Assembly: GCA_964550175.1 (NCBI GenBank)
Contig: CAZJXP010000001.1
Span: forward strand, 744,001-808,000
Direction: 5' to 3'
Length of the DNA stretch: 64,000 nt
Origin: DSQK01 sp964550175
Lineage (GTDB): Archaea; Nanobdellota; Nanobdellia; Woesearchaeales; ARS49
Shown here: piece after piece, positions 25,218 to 35,300 of the stretch
Layout: the number at the start of each line of letters is the position of its first letter
Numbering within the stretch: the stretch's first letter is position 1
Position numbers and translations under genes: made by a program
The notes under the pieces: model-generated
Told to the model about the DNA's origin: nothing
What the model saw: only the letters and a program-made list of their open reading frames with translations
Databases searched by the model: none

Positions 25218-25227
25218 TTTTTATAAT
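25218..25227 (+). promoter_or_regulatory. TATA box of pgk
   Basis: TTTTTATAAT lies 20-29 nt before the pgk ATG and just after the mini-protein stop, so pgk has its own leaderless promoter besides read-through from gap. Confidence 0.55.
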
Positions 25228-25246
25228 TCAGCGCAACTTCAAACCC

Positions 25247-26416
25247 ATGCCCTTCCGCACCATCAAGGACCTCGACGTCAAGCGCAAGAAAGTGCTTGTG
25301 CGCGTTGATTTCAACGTGCCGATGAAGGACGGCAAGATAACGGACGATTCTCGCATCAAGGCATCCATTCCCACGATTGAATACTTGAAGAAACAGAAAG
25401 CGATTGTTATCCTCATTACGCATCTCGGTCGGCCTGAGGGAGTTGATGACAAGTTCCGACTCGATCCCATCGCAATCCACTTGAGCAAACTCTTGAAGTC
25501 GCCCGTCTACAAATGCGACGACCTCATCGGCAATGATGTTGAGGAACGACTGAATACGTTGGCGTACGGCGAAGTGTGTTTGCTCGAGAATCTCAGATTT
25601 TATCCTGAGGAAGAAGCGAATGACTCAGGGTTTGCGCGAGCGCTAGCTGAACTGGGACAAGTGTACATCAACGACGCGTTCAGCGTTTCACATCGAAGCC
25701 ACGCGAGCGTGACTGGCATCACAAATTATCTTCCGAGCGCTGCCGGATTACAGCTCCAGCACGAAATAGAAACAATGGACAAGGCATTGCACCATCCGAA
25801 AAAGCCGTTTGTCGCGATTTTGGGCGGAGCTAAAGTCTCGGACAAGATTGAGGTCATCGAACACTTGATCACCAAGGTTGATGCGTTGCTGATCGGCGGG
25901 GCGATGATGTTCACGTTCCTGAAATCGCAGAAACTCGAGATCGGGAAAAGCAAAGTGGAGCTGGATAAGGTTGTTGTCGCGAAGAAATTATTGAAATCGC
26001 GCAAGATTATCCTTCCGGTTGACTGTATAGTTGCAGATTCGCCCGACGGCAAAGGAACAGTCGTTGACGTTCGAAAGATGCCTAAAAACAAGATGGGATT
26101 GGATATCGGCCCGGAAACGGTTGCGGTGTACCAATCAATACTTTCAAAGGCTAAAACGGTTTTGTGGAACGGCCCCGTCGGCATGTTCGAGAAGAAACCG
26201 TTCGCGACAGGCACGCTTGAGCTCGGAAAGACCATTGCGAAATTGGACGCCACGACGATTTTGGGCGGAGGCGACACGGCTGACGCGGTCAAGGGAATCA
26301 AAGGGTTCACGCACATCTCGACCGGCGGCGGAGCGTCGCTTGAATTCTTCGGTGGAAAAACACTGCCGGGTATCAAGGCATTAGAAGATAATTTCAGGAA
26401 ATTCAAGCGAGTGTAA
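25247..26416 (+). CDS. pgk: Phosphoglycerate kinase
   Basis: A 389-residue PGK that makes ATP from 1,3-bisphosphoglycerate. Motifs: RVDFNVPMKDGKITDD (substrate binding, near residue 20), ITHLGRP, LLENLRFYPEEEAND, FVAILGGAKVSDKI, the hinge VLWNGPVGMFE, and GGGDTADAVK with STGGGASLEFF at the nucleotide site. The LRF-PEEE and VGMFE forms look bacterial rather than archaeal, matching the bacterial-type gap next to it. Ends overlapping the convergent gene by 14 bp. Confidence 0.95.
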   Translation: MPFRTIKDLDVKRKKVLVRVDFNVPMKDGKITDDSRIKASIPTIEYLKKQKAIVILITHLGRPEGVDDKFRLDPIAIHLSKLLKSPVYKCDDLIGNDVEERLNTLAYGEVCLLENLRFYPEEEANDSGFARALAELGQVYINDAFSVSHRSHASVTGITNYLPSAAGLQLQHEIETMDKALHHPKKPFVAILGGAKVSDKIEVIEHLITKVDALLIGGAMMFTFLKSQKLEIGKSKVELDKVVVAKKLLKSRKIILPVDCIVADSPDGKGTVVDVRKMPKNKMGLDIGPETVAVYQSILSKAKTVLWNGPVGMFEKKPFATGTLELGKTIAKLDATTILGGGDTADAVKGIKGFTHISTGGGASLEFFGGKTLPGIKALEDNFRKFKRV

Positions 26417-27164
26417 GCGTCAATCCTGTCTTTTCTTTGAGCTGTCGCAACAATTCTTGTTCTAGTGCTCGCCGTCGTTGCTCTTCCGCTTGTTTTGCCG
26501 CATCAATCTTGTCCTGCGCTGCTTTTAATTGGTCTCGCGACAATCGCACTCGGGTTCTCGCGTTCGCAAGCGAGTGGAACGCGGCGGAAGAATCAATCTG
26601 CTCGATAATTTTATTTTGATCAAGGACGAGCGCGCCGTAACTTCGCAGGAAGGTCCCGATGCGTTCTGAGGTCAGGCTGCTGACGATCGGTTGCAGCTCC
26701 GGCGTCGTCGGTAGAGAGTCAACTACTTGCAGAATTGCGAGCTCCCGGTCGCGCGCGAGCGTTTCGACGGGTTTGTTGAGGTAGGCATCAATCAATTCTT
26801 TTTGGTGCAGCGTCCGTGAGGAATATGCTTGCAATGCCTGGCGCAATGCGGCGAAATCCGCAATAATCGGTTCGCGGAGCTTTTGCAATTTGGTCGCGAC
26901 GGATTGCAGTTGCACTTTGAGCTCGTTGACAGGAGCCATCGCAGGATCCTGTTCGCGTTCTTGAACTGTGCGTTCAGCGCGTTGCAGCTCGCCGCCAATC
27001 TTGATCACTTCGGTCTGGTCAAACAGCGGAGGTTGCAGCAGCTCGTCAACGGTTGCCAAATACGATTGATTCTCTTGAGGAATGTTTTTCGAAATCCACG
27101 CTTTCAATTGGTCGCGAGAGAGCGTTTCGCTTTTGAACAATGCGCGCTTGATGAATTCGAACAT
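26403..27164 (-). CDS. Hypothetical helical protein
   Basis: A 253-residue soluble protein, almost entirely helical, with coiled-coil stretches at about residues 60-100 and 205-245 (AAQDKIDAAKQAEEQRRRAL). No motif or family was recognised. The N-terminus MFEFIKRALFKSE is amphipathic and could touch the membrane. It overlaps the end of pgk by 14 bp on the opposite strand. Confidence 0.65.
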   Translation of the reverse strand: MFEFIKRALFKSETLSRDQLKAWISKNIPQENQSYLATVDELLQPPLFDQTEVIKIGGELQRAERTVQEREQDPAMAPVNELKVQLQSVATKLQKLREPIIADFAALRQALQAYSSRTLHQKELIDAYLNKPVETLARDRELAILQVVDSLPTTPELQPIVSSLTSERIGTFLRSYGALVLDQNKIIEQIDSSAAFHSLANARTRVRLSRDQLKAAQDKIDAAKQAEEQRRRALEQELLRQLKEKTGLTLTLA

Positions 27165-27294
27165 GCGTTGCGAGGAGAGGATTCCTTTTTGAACATTTAG
27201 GGACTTGAATAGCTATTGCTGATTCCTTTGTGTTGGTTCGCGCCGGTAGATCTTGAGTGAGTAGTTTGAGTTTATCCAAAATCAATATCTTGAC

Positions 27295-27364
27295 GACGGT
27301 ACAAACCGTGGCGGTACAAACAGGACAGAGTCCTGTTGTACATGAGGACTTCGTCCTCATTGTA
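27295..27364. repeat. Dispersed intergenic element, copy C (three tandem hairpins)
   Basis: Three perfect hairpins in a row joined by GTACA-type linkers: ACGGT-ACAA-ACCGT (about 27296-27309), ACAGGAC-AGA-GTCCTGT (about 27320-27336) and ATGAGGAC-TTC-GTCCTCAT (about 27342-27360). The linker TTGTACA is the same as in copies A and B. It lies between two genes, upstream of the RNase P p21 promoter. Confidence 0.75.
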
Positions 27365-27392
27365 AAAAGTTCTTTGCGAACGCGAAGAAAGA

Positions 27393-27402
27393 CTATATAT
27401 AC
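27393..27402 (+). promoter_or_regulatory. TATA box of the RNase P p21 gene
   Basis: CTATATATAC lies 21-30 nt before the ATG at 27423, so the message is probably leaderless. Confidence 0.6.
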
Positions 27403-27422
27403 AAGTAAATAACTTGCGTATC

Positions 27423-27707
27423 ATGGGTGAGCGCAAAGGGGGGAAGCAGAGTGCGATTGTTCGCATCAACGCCCTTTTCGCCCGAGCCGCGTCGCATCCA
27501 GAACTAGCGAAGCGCGCCGTGCAGATGGCGCGACGCATCCAGACGCGATGCAAAGTGAGAATGCCGGAATCGTTGCGATATCGGTATTGCAAGCACTGCG
27601 GAGCATACTGGTCGAGCAAGACGGTGAGGATACGGACGCACCTAGGGAAGGTTGTGTTTACCTGCCTCGAATGCAAGCATATCCGACGGAAACCATATGT
27701 TAAATAG
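27423..27707 (+). CDS. rnp4: RNase P protein component 4 (Rpp21)
   Basis: A 94-residue protein subunit of RNase P, which cleaves tRNA 5' leaders. Two N-terminal helices (INALFARAASHPELAKRAVQ) are followed by a zinc ribbon with four Cys (YCKHCGAYW and FTCLECKHIRRKPY), the Rpp21/Rpr2 arrangement. The start at 27423 follows from the TATA box; the in-frame TTG at 27414 lies too near it. Length is normal for archaeal Rnp4. Confidence 0.92.
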   Translation: MGERKGGKQSAIVRINALFARAASHPELAKRAVQMARRIQTRCKVRMPESLRYRYCKHCGAYWSSKTVRIRTHLGKVVFTCLECKHIRRKPYVK

Positions 27708-27762
27708 GTTAACGGGATTTTATTTTAATTGATTCTTTGTTAGTTGTCTTAAGAACGATAGG

Positions 27763-27771
27763 TTTATATAC
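27763..27771 (+). promoter_or_regulatory. TATA box of the surface-protein operon
   Basis: TTTATATAC begins 39 nt before the GTG at 27802. GTTAAC palindromes flank it (about 27709 and 27790), possible operator half-sites. This is the only evident promoter for about 15 kb of genes. Confidence 0.5.
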
Positions 27772-27801
27772 TATTTTTGTTAAGTTGGTTAACAGAACAC
27801 T

Positions 27802-28077
27802 GTGAGCCAAAAAGAGGAGAGCCAGAAGAGTGTCGCATCGCTCAGCGCAAGCACCATTTTTACGTATTCTCTCGAGCATATGTCGAAGACGGACAAAGTC
27901 CGTTTCTATTACGCACTGAAGGGCCGCGACGGAAAGTCCGGCGTTGTTGTTGCCTGGAATGTCGAGCAGCTCGGACGTGCCGTGCTTTTTGTTTCCGCGA
28001 AGCACGCGCAGGATGTTATCGGATTCTTGAAGTTCTGGAAATGCCCGTTTGAAAGCAAAGAGGTGTGGGTCAAATGA
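27802..28077 (+). CDS. Small protein leading the surface-protein operon
   Basis: A 91-residue soluble protein starting with GTG. The second half looks like a small alpha/beta fold: KVRFYYALKGRDGKSGVVVAW, AVLFVSAKHAQDVIGFLKFW. No family was recognised and there is no signal peptide. Its stop overlaps the next ATG (ATGA), so it is coupled to the 1,419-residue surface protein and may regulate or assist its production. Confidence 0.65.
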   Translation: MSQKEESQKSVASLSASTIFTYSLEHMSKTDKVRFYYALKGRDGKSGVVVAWNVEQLGRAVLFVSAKHAQDVIGFLKFWKCPFESKEVWVK

Positions 28078-31000
28078 AAGCGACCAAACTCCTCGCGTTG
28101 ACGATATTCTTGCTCGCGCTTATGCTCGTTGCGCTATCATCGAACACGCCGACAGGACATGTTTTGTTGGGCAGTGACAGCATCTTGGACGCGGGCGACC
28201 CGCAAGGCGGACTGCCAGGCATTACCGGGTTCGGCTCTGACGATTTTGACACGGAAGGATTCGGCATCGCGACCGTTCCATGCACGACCGTGGGCAGCTC
28301 AGGCGTCATAACCGAGAGCAAGGTGCTCAACGACAGCTTGTCAGGGGCATTGCACGCGACGTGCATCTCATTCGGCGCGAACAACCTCTTCCTCGACTGC
28401 GCAGGGTTTTCAATGACAGGCATCGCAAACACCGGCACAGGAGTGTTCTCTGAATCAAGATCAAACGTGACGGTAAGGAACTGCAATATCAATTCGTTCC
28501 GTAACGGCATAAACACAACAATCACATCCTACGGTTTCTTCACGAACAACACCATACACAACAACGCCGAATGGGGCATCCGCATGACTCTCGGCAGTTC
28601 GTTCAGCTTAATCAACGATAGCCAATACTTCAGCAACGGCGTCGGCGGAATCTACATCACTGGCCTGAACTCGCAAAACAACTCGATTGCAAACAACAAC
28701 ATAACGAACAACACTGCGTTCGGGATTTTCTTCAACAACACGCACCACAACACGATTGCGTACAACAACATCACGAACAACAGCCAGATCGGGACATTCT
28801 TGCGCGCAAACTCGCCGAGCAACGTCATCTACAACAACACCTATGCGTTCCATCGCGAGGCAATCGAGCTCACGTTTGACGCAGACACGAACATCATCCG
28901 CAACAACACGATCGCGAACCATACAATCGCCATCAACATCACGGATGGAGGAGACTCCACTGTGGACAACTCCATTTACGGCAACTGGATATGGAATAAT
29001 AGTCTCGCGCATGCGAATACTGACGGCGCGAGCAATCTGTTCTACTTGAACACTTCTGGCGAGTCCATCGGTAACTGGTGGAACGACACGTCGCGTCTAT
29101 CAATTTCAGACTCAAACGGAAACGAGTACGGTGACACAGGAGCGCAATATCCGTATTCGCTCGCAAACAGCGCATTCGTTCTTGGCAGCGTCGCGGACTA
29201 CGGTCCGATTGTCGGAGCAGGGCTTTCCTCCACGATAAACCTCACCGCGTCGCCCAATCCAGTTGACGCGGGTTCGACACTCACGTTCCAGCTGAGCTTC
29301 AACATTTCCGGCGCGACGGCATACAATGTCAGCGTGACGTTCAGCTATTCTGGAAGCGTAACGTATGTGAGCGGCTCTCCGACACCAACGGGCCCGACGT
29401 TCAGCGAATTCCTGCTCGGCAACCTCACGACTGGAAGCTATACCATCAACGTCACGACAACCGTCGCTGGTGGAGCAAGCGGAACAATCAGCAACGGCGC
29501 GAACTACACGTACTACAGCGCGAGCGGCACGAAGACAAATGGTTCTGTTACTCGTGATACCACGGTTACGGCGGCAGCAACGCCCGACACGGGCGGCGGT
29601 GGCGGCGGCGGTGGCGGCAGCGGATGCGTTGACGTGTGCGTTTTAGGAACCGGAATCTGCACCGCAGCCGGTCGAAGCCTGTGCGTCAAGACGGGGGTCT
29701 GCACGGATTATGTCCCGTCGCCCTGCGCGACCGGCACGGTTTGCTCAGGCGGAGCCTGCATCGATTGCATCGAAAGCTGGCTGTGCGAAGAATGGAGCCC
29801 TTGCTTGCTGGGCTACCAACACCGAAGTTGCTTTGATGCAACTGATTGCGGAACAACCGACGGCATGCCCGCGCTCACGAAAACCTGCGCAATCCTTCCC
29901 GTAATAGAACTTCCGAGCCCGATAGTTCCTATTGTGTATGGCGAACCGTTTGCGGGCACGCCCGTCGCGTGCGTCGCGGGCACAACCTCAAGAGTCTCAA
30001 CCGTCAGCGCATCCCCGTCAACAATTGACATTTCAAACGCCGTTCCGTTCGGGTATGACATCGTTGCCCAGCCATTCTCACTCAACTGCGATGGAGACGA
30101 GCTGGACGTAACGCTAACAGTTCCGAGCAGCTATGCCGATTTGCAGGTCTTGAAATGCGCCGAAGGCAAATGCGCCAACGCGGAAATCTCGAGCATCGAG
30201 AATCTTGCGAGCGTCTGCGGTACGACAACCTTGAGCGAGGAGACCAAAAAAGAATCTCTCGGCAGCTCAGGCATCTTTGTGCCAGAGGATGCCGAGTCGT
30301 TTATCCTGGACGCGAGAACAATTGACTCGGGCGACATCCTGACCTCGGGCCGATACTCATTGAGCGTCGGCGGAACGCTGACGGCGAGCATCGCCGGACT
30401 GACTTACGCGATACCTGGCCCGGCAAACCCGAGCCTTGCCGTGCTCGGCACGCCGCTCGTCGTTGACGTCAAGAACTCCGCGAGCCCGTTGCCCGCGACA
30501 ATCACGCTCCCCTTGCCGACATCGGATCTCGTCGAAAAGGACAGCATTGGAGTCTACGCGCTCATCGGAACAGAATGGACTTATTTAGGCGGGTCGGCCC
30601 AAGATTCCGGCGCGATAAGCGTCAAGGTCGCGGATATAAACAAATTTGTCAACAATGGCCGCGCGATCTTCGCGACGATCGGAACGACGTGCAACCCCTG
30701 CGGCGACACCGAATTCCTCAAGGCATATGATTACCCCGGCGCGCGCAGCGCGGTCATCCTCATCCATGGCGCGTTCAGCAGCAAAGAAACGTTTAACGCG
30801 ATGATTGAGGACTTCAAATCCACGCGTCAGCCGTTCGACGCATGGACTTTCGCGTATCCCGCGTCAAAATCATTGGACGAGATATCGCGCGCTTTGGTGG
30901 ACACCCTGGCGTTGCGGGCAAACGAGTACGATAAATTCTATCTAGTCGGACATAGCGCGGGCGGATTGGTAATCCAGCAAGCCCTGTGGCTCGCGTACCA

Positions 31001-32333
31001 GCGCGGCGACGATTTGACCCGAGTGAAGAAAGCGGTGCTTATCGGCACGCCCAGCGGAGGATCGCCCGCCGTAAACACCATTGAGAACACGTTCAACTGG
31101 CTCATCAACCGCAAATCAGTCGCACGAGTGCTGAACATCCATTCGGACATCATCCAAGCATCAGTCACCGGCAAGGACATTCCGCGAGTGCCCGGCATCG
31201 ACTACCAAGTCATCGCGGGAACGCGCCCCTATCCGTTCAACATCGACCTGTTCATGAACGCAGCGGGCGAACAGTCGAAGAATGACGGAATAATCACCAT
31301 AGACAGCGCGCAACGCCTCGGTTCCGAGAGCGTGAGCAACGCGTGCAAGAACTATTACGAGCTTAACCTTACGCACACTGATTTGATTGACAACGAGCTT
31401 GGGGCAAGAGTTGCGGAGCGCATCATCAGCTCGGACATCTCTTCGACCGACCAGACGCTGCTCGGCTACAACAAGTACGTCAAAGTGCCAGTTACTGACT
31501 GCAACCCGAACGATCAGTACATGATCGTCGGAAAGCCCTTGCGCGCGGAAGAGCAGTACGACCCGAGCGGCTGCGCGTGCGGAAACGGCTGGTGCGGCGA
31601 GGGTGAAGACGCGTTCGGCTGCCCGGGAGACTGCGCGGAAGTATTCACCACGGAAACATTCTGCACGATGAGCTCGCTACTATCTATGGTGCTGCTCATA
31701 TTCGCGATCACGTTGGCGTTCACGCTCCTTGGCGTCCATTATCTGAAACATCGGGAAATTCCGCCGAAGTGGCTCTATGCGGGGGAAATAATAGTCTTAT
31801 TGGTGCTCGCGGTCGTGCTGATGCTCTTCGGCGTCTGCGGTGAAAGCCCTTGGAAATGGGTTGCCGCCTTGCTTGTCCTGGCCGGATTCTTCACGTTCAT
31901 GATATTCCTCGAGCGCAAGCACGCAAATCTTTCGACAAGATTCGCATCGGTGATTCCGAAGATAACGCCGTTCGCGCCAAGCGCGCCCGTGAAAGCGGCG
32001 CAACCTGCGCGGCCGCGCATAAACTTGTCAGACTTGACCCTGCCGAAGCTGCAGCCGCAAGCGCGACCAATCCGCGAAACGCTCATGCTCACGCCGTTGG
32101 CGCCCGATCACCACAATGAGACCGAGCATCAGGCTGCGCATCGGGACATACAGCAGTCAAACGAACGAATTGAACGAATATCAAAATCCTCCCTGCGCGA
32201 GACGTTGCATTCAGCGCGACCATCCGGAGATCACCGGAAGGCGCACTCGCAAATCGACGACGTCAACGCCGAATTAGCGGAACTCAAGCGCAAGCTCAAC
32301 AAGTTGGGCAAACGAGGAATGATGAATCCATAA
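28074..32333 (+). CDS. Large surface protein with beta-helix, DUF11 and lipase-like domains
   Basis: A 1,419-residue exported protein. Order: signal/anchor (1-27); right-handed beta-helix built of NN-x-I-x-NN repeats (about 60-370); a DUF11-like Ig domain (about 380-490); a Gly linker (about 506-515); a Cys-rich domain (CVDVCVLGTGICTAAGR onward, to about 615); a beta region; an alpha/beta-hydrolase domain (about 885-1090) with HGAF and the nucleophile motif GHSAGG (about 957); a Cys motif (CACGNGWCGEGED); three membrane helices (about 1195-1280); and a cytoplasmic coiled coil to the end. N-x-S/T sequons are very dense, so it is probably N-glycosylated. It begins within the stop of the preceding gene. 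The fused lipase-like domain is unusual. Confidence 0.85.
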   Translation: MKATKLLALTIFLLALMLVALSSNTPTGHVLLGSDSILDAGDPQGGLPGITGFGSDDFDTEGFGIATVPCTTVGSSGVITESKVLNDSLSGALHATCISFGANNLFLDCAGFSMTGIANTGTGVFSESRSNVTVRNCNINSFRNGINTTITSYGFFTNNTIHNNAEWGIRMTLGSSFSLINDSQYFSNGVGGIYITGLNSQNNSIANNNITNNTAFGIFFNNTHHNTIAYNNITNNSQIGTFLRANSPSNVIYNNTYAFHREAIELTFDADTNIIRNNTIANHTIAINITDGGDSTVDNSIYGNWIWNNSLAHANTDGASNLFYLNTSGESIGNWWNDTSRLSISDSNGNEYGDTGAQYPYSLANSAFVLGSVADYGPIVGAGLSSTINLTASPNPVDAGSTLTFQLSFNISGATAYNVSVTFSYSGSVTYVSGSPTPTGPTFSEFLLGNLTTGSYTINVTTTVAGGASGTISNGANYTYYSASGTKTNGSVTRDTTVTAAATPDTGGGGGGGGGSGCVDVCVLGTGICTAAGRSLCVKTGVCTDYVPSPCATGTVCSGGACIDCIESWLCEEWSPCLLGYQHRSCFDATDCGTTDGMPALTKTCAILPVIELPSPIVPIVYGEPFAGTPVACVAGTTSRVSTVSASPSTIDISNAVPFGYDIVAQPFSLNCDGDELDVTLTVPSSYADLQVLKCAEGKCANAEISSIENLASVCGTTTLSEETKKESLGSSGIFVPEDAESFILDARTIDSGDILTSGRYSLSVGGTLTASIAGLTYAIPGPANPSLAVLGTPLVVDVKNSASPLPATITLPLPTSDLVEKDSIGVYALIGTEWTYLGGSAQDSGAISVKVADINKFVNNGRAIFATIGTTCNPCGDTEFLKAYDYPGARSAVILIHGAFSSKETFNAMIEDFKSTRQPFDAWTFAYPASKSLDEISRALVDTLALRANEYDKFYLVGHSAGGLVIQQALWLAYQRGDDLTRVKKAVLIGTPSGGSPAVNTIENTFNWLINRKSVARVLNIHSDIIQASVTGKDIPRVPGIDYQVIAGTRPYPFNIDLFMNAAGEQSKNDGIITIDSAQRLGSESVSNACKNYYELNLTHTDLIDNELGARVAERIISSDISSTDQTLLGYNKYVKVPVTDCNPNDQYMIVGKPLRAEEQYDPSGCACGNGWCGEGEDAFGCPGDCAEVFTTETFCTMSSLLSMVLLIFAITLAFTLLGVHYLKHREIPPKWLYAGEIIVLLVLAVVLMLFGVCGESPWKWVAALLVLAGFFTFMIFLERKHANLSTRFASVIPKITPFAPSAPVKAAQPARPRINLSDLTLPKLQPQARPIRETLMLTPLAPDHHNETEHQAAHRDIQQSNERIERISKSSLRETLHSARPSGDHRKAHSQIDDVNAELAELKRKLNKLGKRGMMNP

Positions 32334-32343
32334 CGTGACTGCC

Positions 32344-35300
32344 ATGACCATGCGACGACGACGGAACGCCACGCCCCGCGAACAGGGCATGCGGTCGTTG
32401 CCATACGCGCTTATTGTATTGTTCGTTCTAGCTACTGCTTTGTTCGTGATGTCTCAATCAGGCAATATTACGGGATATTTTGCGGCAGTGCCGGTGGATG
32501 AGAGTTTGATCGTTGAGCCTGAGATTGCACCTGAACTATCTCCAACAGATGCTCCGATTGACGTTTCACCGATAACTTCTGAAATTTCGCCTGTTGAAAG
32601 ACCGCCTGAAGAAACGACGACCCCAATCGTGCCGGTAAAAAGTATTGCTGGGGAAAGCGTCACTCCTGCGCCTACGGGAGCGGCGGGATTCGGCGCATCG
32701 GCGTTCAGCACCGCGGGCATCGTCAGCATCTCGTCGTGTGGCAACCTTTCAGGACGAGAAACTTATCAGTTGAGCGTCGACCTGACGACTACGAGCGCGT
32801 CTTGTTTCACCATCGCGAGCAATGACCTCATCCTTGATTGCTTAGGGCACAACATTACTGGCAATCGCAGTTTTGACCAACATGGTATCAACGCGTCATC
32901 AAGGATTAATGTCACGGTCAGGAACTGCATCGTCTCGAATTTCAGCGACGGCATATTCTTCACGAGGGGAAGGAACGGGACCATCTTCAACAATACGTTC
33001 ATCAACAACTCAGATGATGGAATCGACCTGAGCAACAACAACTTCACGACAGTAAGCCACAACTTCGCGGCGAATAACTCTGACAATAACTTCGAGATAT
33101 CTGGTTGGTACATCAACATCACGAACAATACGCTCGTGAACGCGCGTGGCGCTTTGACGGCCCACGGAATCCAGATTTTCCGCGGCGCAGCGAACATCCC
33201 GGGCAGCGGGCCGGCAAGCTACCGCATCATCAACAACACGTTCATCAACAACCAGAATGACGGATTCAATTCGGCGTGGCTGAACGATTCGGTTATTTCG
33301 GGCAACACTATCGTCGGCAGCGGCGACGACGCGCTTGTCCTCTGGAACGCCACAGGCATAACCGTGACGAACAACAATGTGGGCATCGGAGGGGATGACG
33401 GCATACTTCTCGACGGCACAAATTATTCCAATTTCGCGTTTAACAACGTATCCGAGACTGTTGGGCAGAATTTGGACGTCGTACAAAGCCACAACAACAA
33501 CTTCACGAACAATACAATCTATTACGGCGCGCTCGACTTATTGCGCCTCAGGCACGGAAGCGCGAACAACACGTTCTGGAACACGACGCTCGTATCGAAC
33601 AACTCGTGGCTTGCCGTAAACAACTCGCTGTTCAATAATAGCTTCACGAACACGACGTTTGTCAACAGCAACGGAAGCATATTGATTGGCTTTTTCCTCG
33701 CGAACATCACCCAAAAAGTCAACACGACGAACCTGAACATCTCAAACAACCGGGCGTTTTTGAACGCGACGAACCTGAGCAACATGAACTCGAGCGCGGT
33801 CATTTTCCTCAATCATGCCGGGACGACATTCTCGAATCCAACTCCTGGAGTTGATTACGGGGATGTGCTCAGCTATGTGGCCTGCCCCGCCGACGTCTGC
33901 ACGGAAACGGCAAGCACAACCAGCACGCTGCGATTCAATGTCAGCCACTGGACGAGCTATCGCGCGCAAGAAACCGCGATCGCTTGCGGCGACACGCTGA
34001 CAACGAGCACGACAATGGCGGAAAGCATAACGGGCACCGGCACGTGCCTCACGCTCGGCGCGAGCAACATCACGCTTGATTGCGCAGGGTACACTATCTC
34101 GTTCGATTCGTCCGGAAGCGGAGCGGCATACGGCGTCCTCGCATCGTTCAAGAACAATGTCACGGTCAAGAACTGCGTCATCCAGGACGCAAGCACAACC
34201 GGAGCGAACAGCGCGAACATCAATTTCACGACCGTGAACAACAGCTTAATCATGAACAACACGCTGCTGGTTAACGGCACCGCGACAACGTACGGCATTT
34301 TCATCGCGGATTTCAGCGCGAACAACACCATAAAGAACAACACGATCACCGGAAAAACAGGGGCCACCCCCAATGGAATCCGTTTGACCAACGCGGTTAC
34401 GAACACCGCAATAAACCTGACGGTCATCAAGTTGAACAACTCAGGAAGCGTCAGGGGGATCTGGCTTGATTCTTATGCTGAAAACAGCACGCTCTTGAAC
34501 AACACGATCCACGTTGACGGAAGACCATCAAACGGAATCGACCTCGATAGCTCATCGCGCAACCTGATCGCATTCAACGACATCCGCGCGAACGTTTCGC
34601 AAACCGGAGGAATCATTTCCGACATATGGTATCCGGCGATCGACATCAGCGGGGATTCTTCGCACAACGCGATACTAAACAACAGCTTGTGGGCGAGCGA
34701 AATCTCGGCGTATGCCTACGGCGTCGCGATAAGCGGTCCCAGCACGTTCAACAACGTCACAACGAACGTGCTGAACCCTGTCGGCACTGGAACTGGGGTT
34801 TATCTGTACCAGGCCAGCAACAACACGGTGCGCAACAACACGATCAACGCAACGTACATCGGCGTTGACGTGTTTGTTTACGTGGCGCTCGGCGGAACGA
34901 ACGCTTCCGGCAACGTCATCGATGCGAACATTATCCGGGCGAACAGCATTGGCGTGAACATTGCCGGCGCGGCAAACAACAACGTAACAAATAACCAAAT
35001 TAATTCCAGTTCCGGAGTCGCGATTGGAACCAACAGCGGATTTAACGTCGTCAGAAACAACAGTATCGTCAACGCCACCACGGGAATTACCGTAGGACTG
35101 CTTTCGAGCAACAACACGCTCGCCAACAACAATATCACGACCACCGATTTGGCGAATTATGCGATCAGCATCTCTCAGTCAAACAACACCAATTTCACGA
35201 ACACGCACATCAAATCATCCGCAAACTGGATTATCGTCGGCGCGAATTCTTTCGCGAACTTCACCAATACCACGTTCATCGCGAACAACGGAACCGTACG

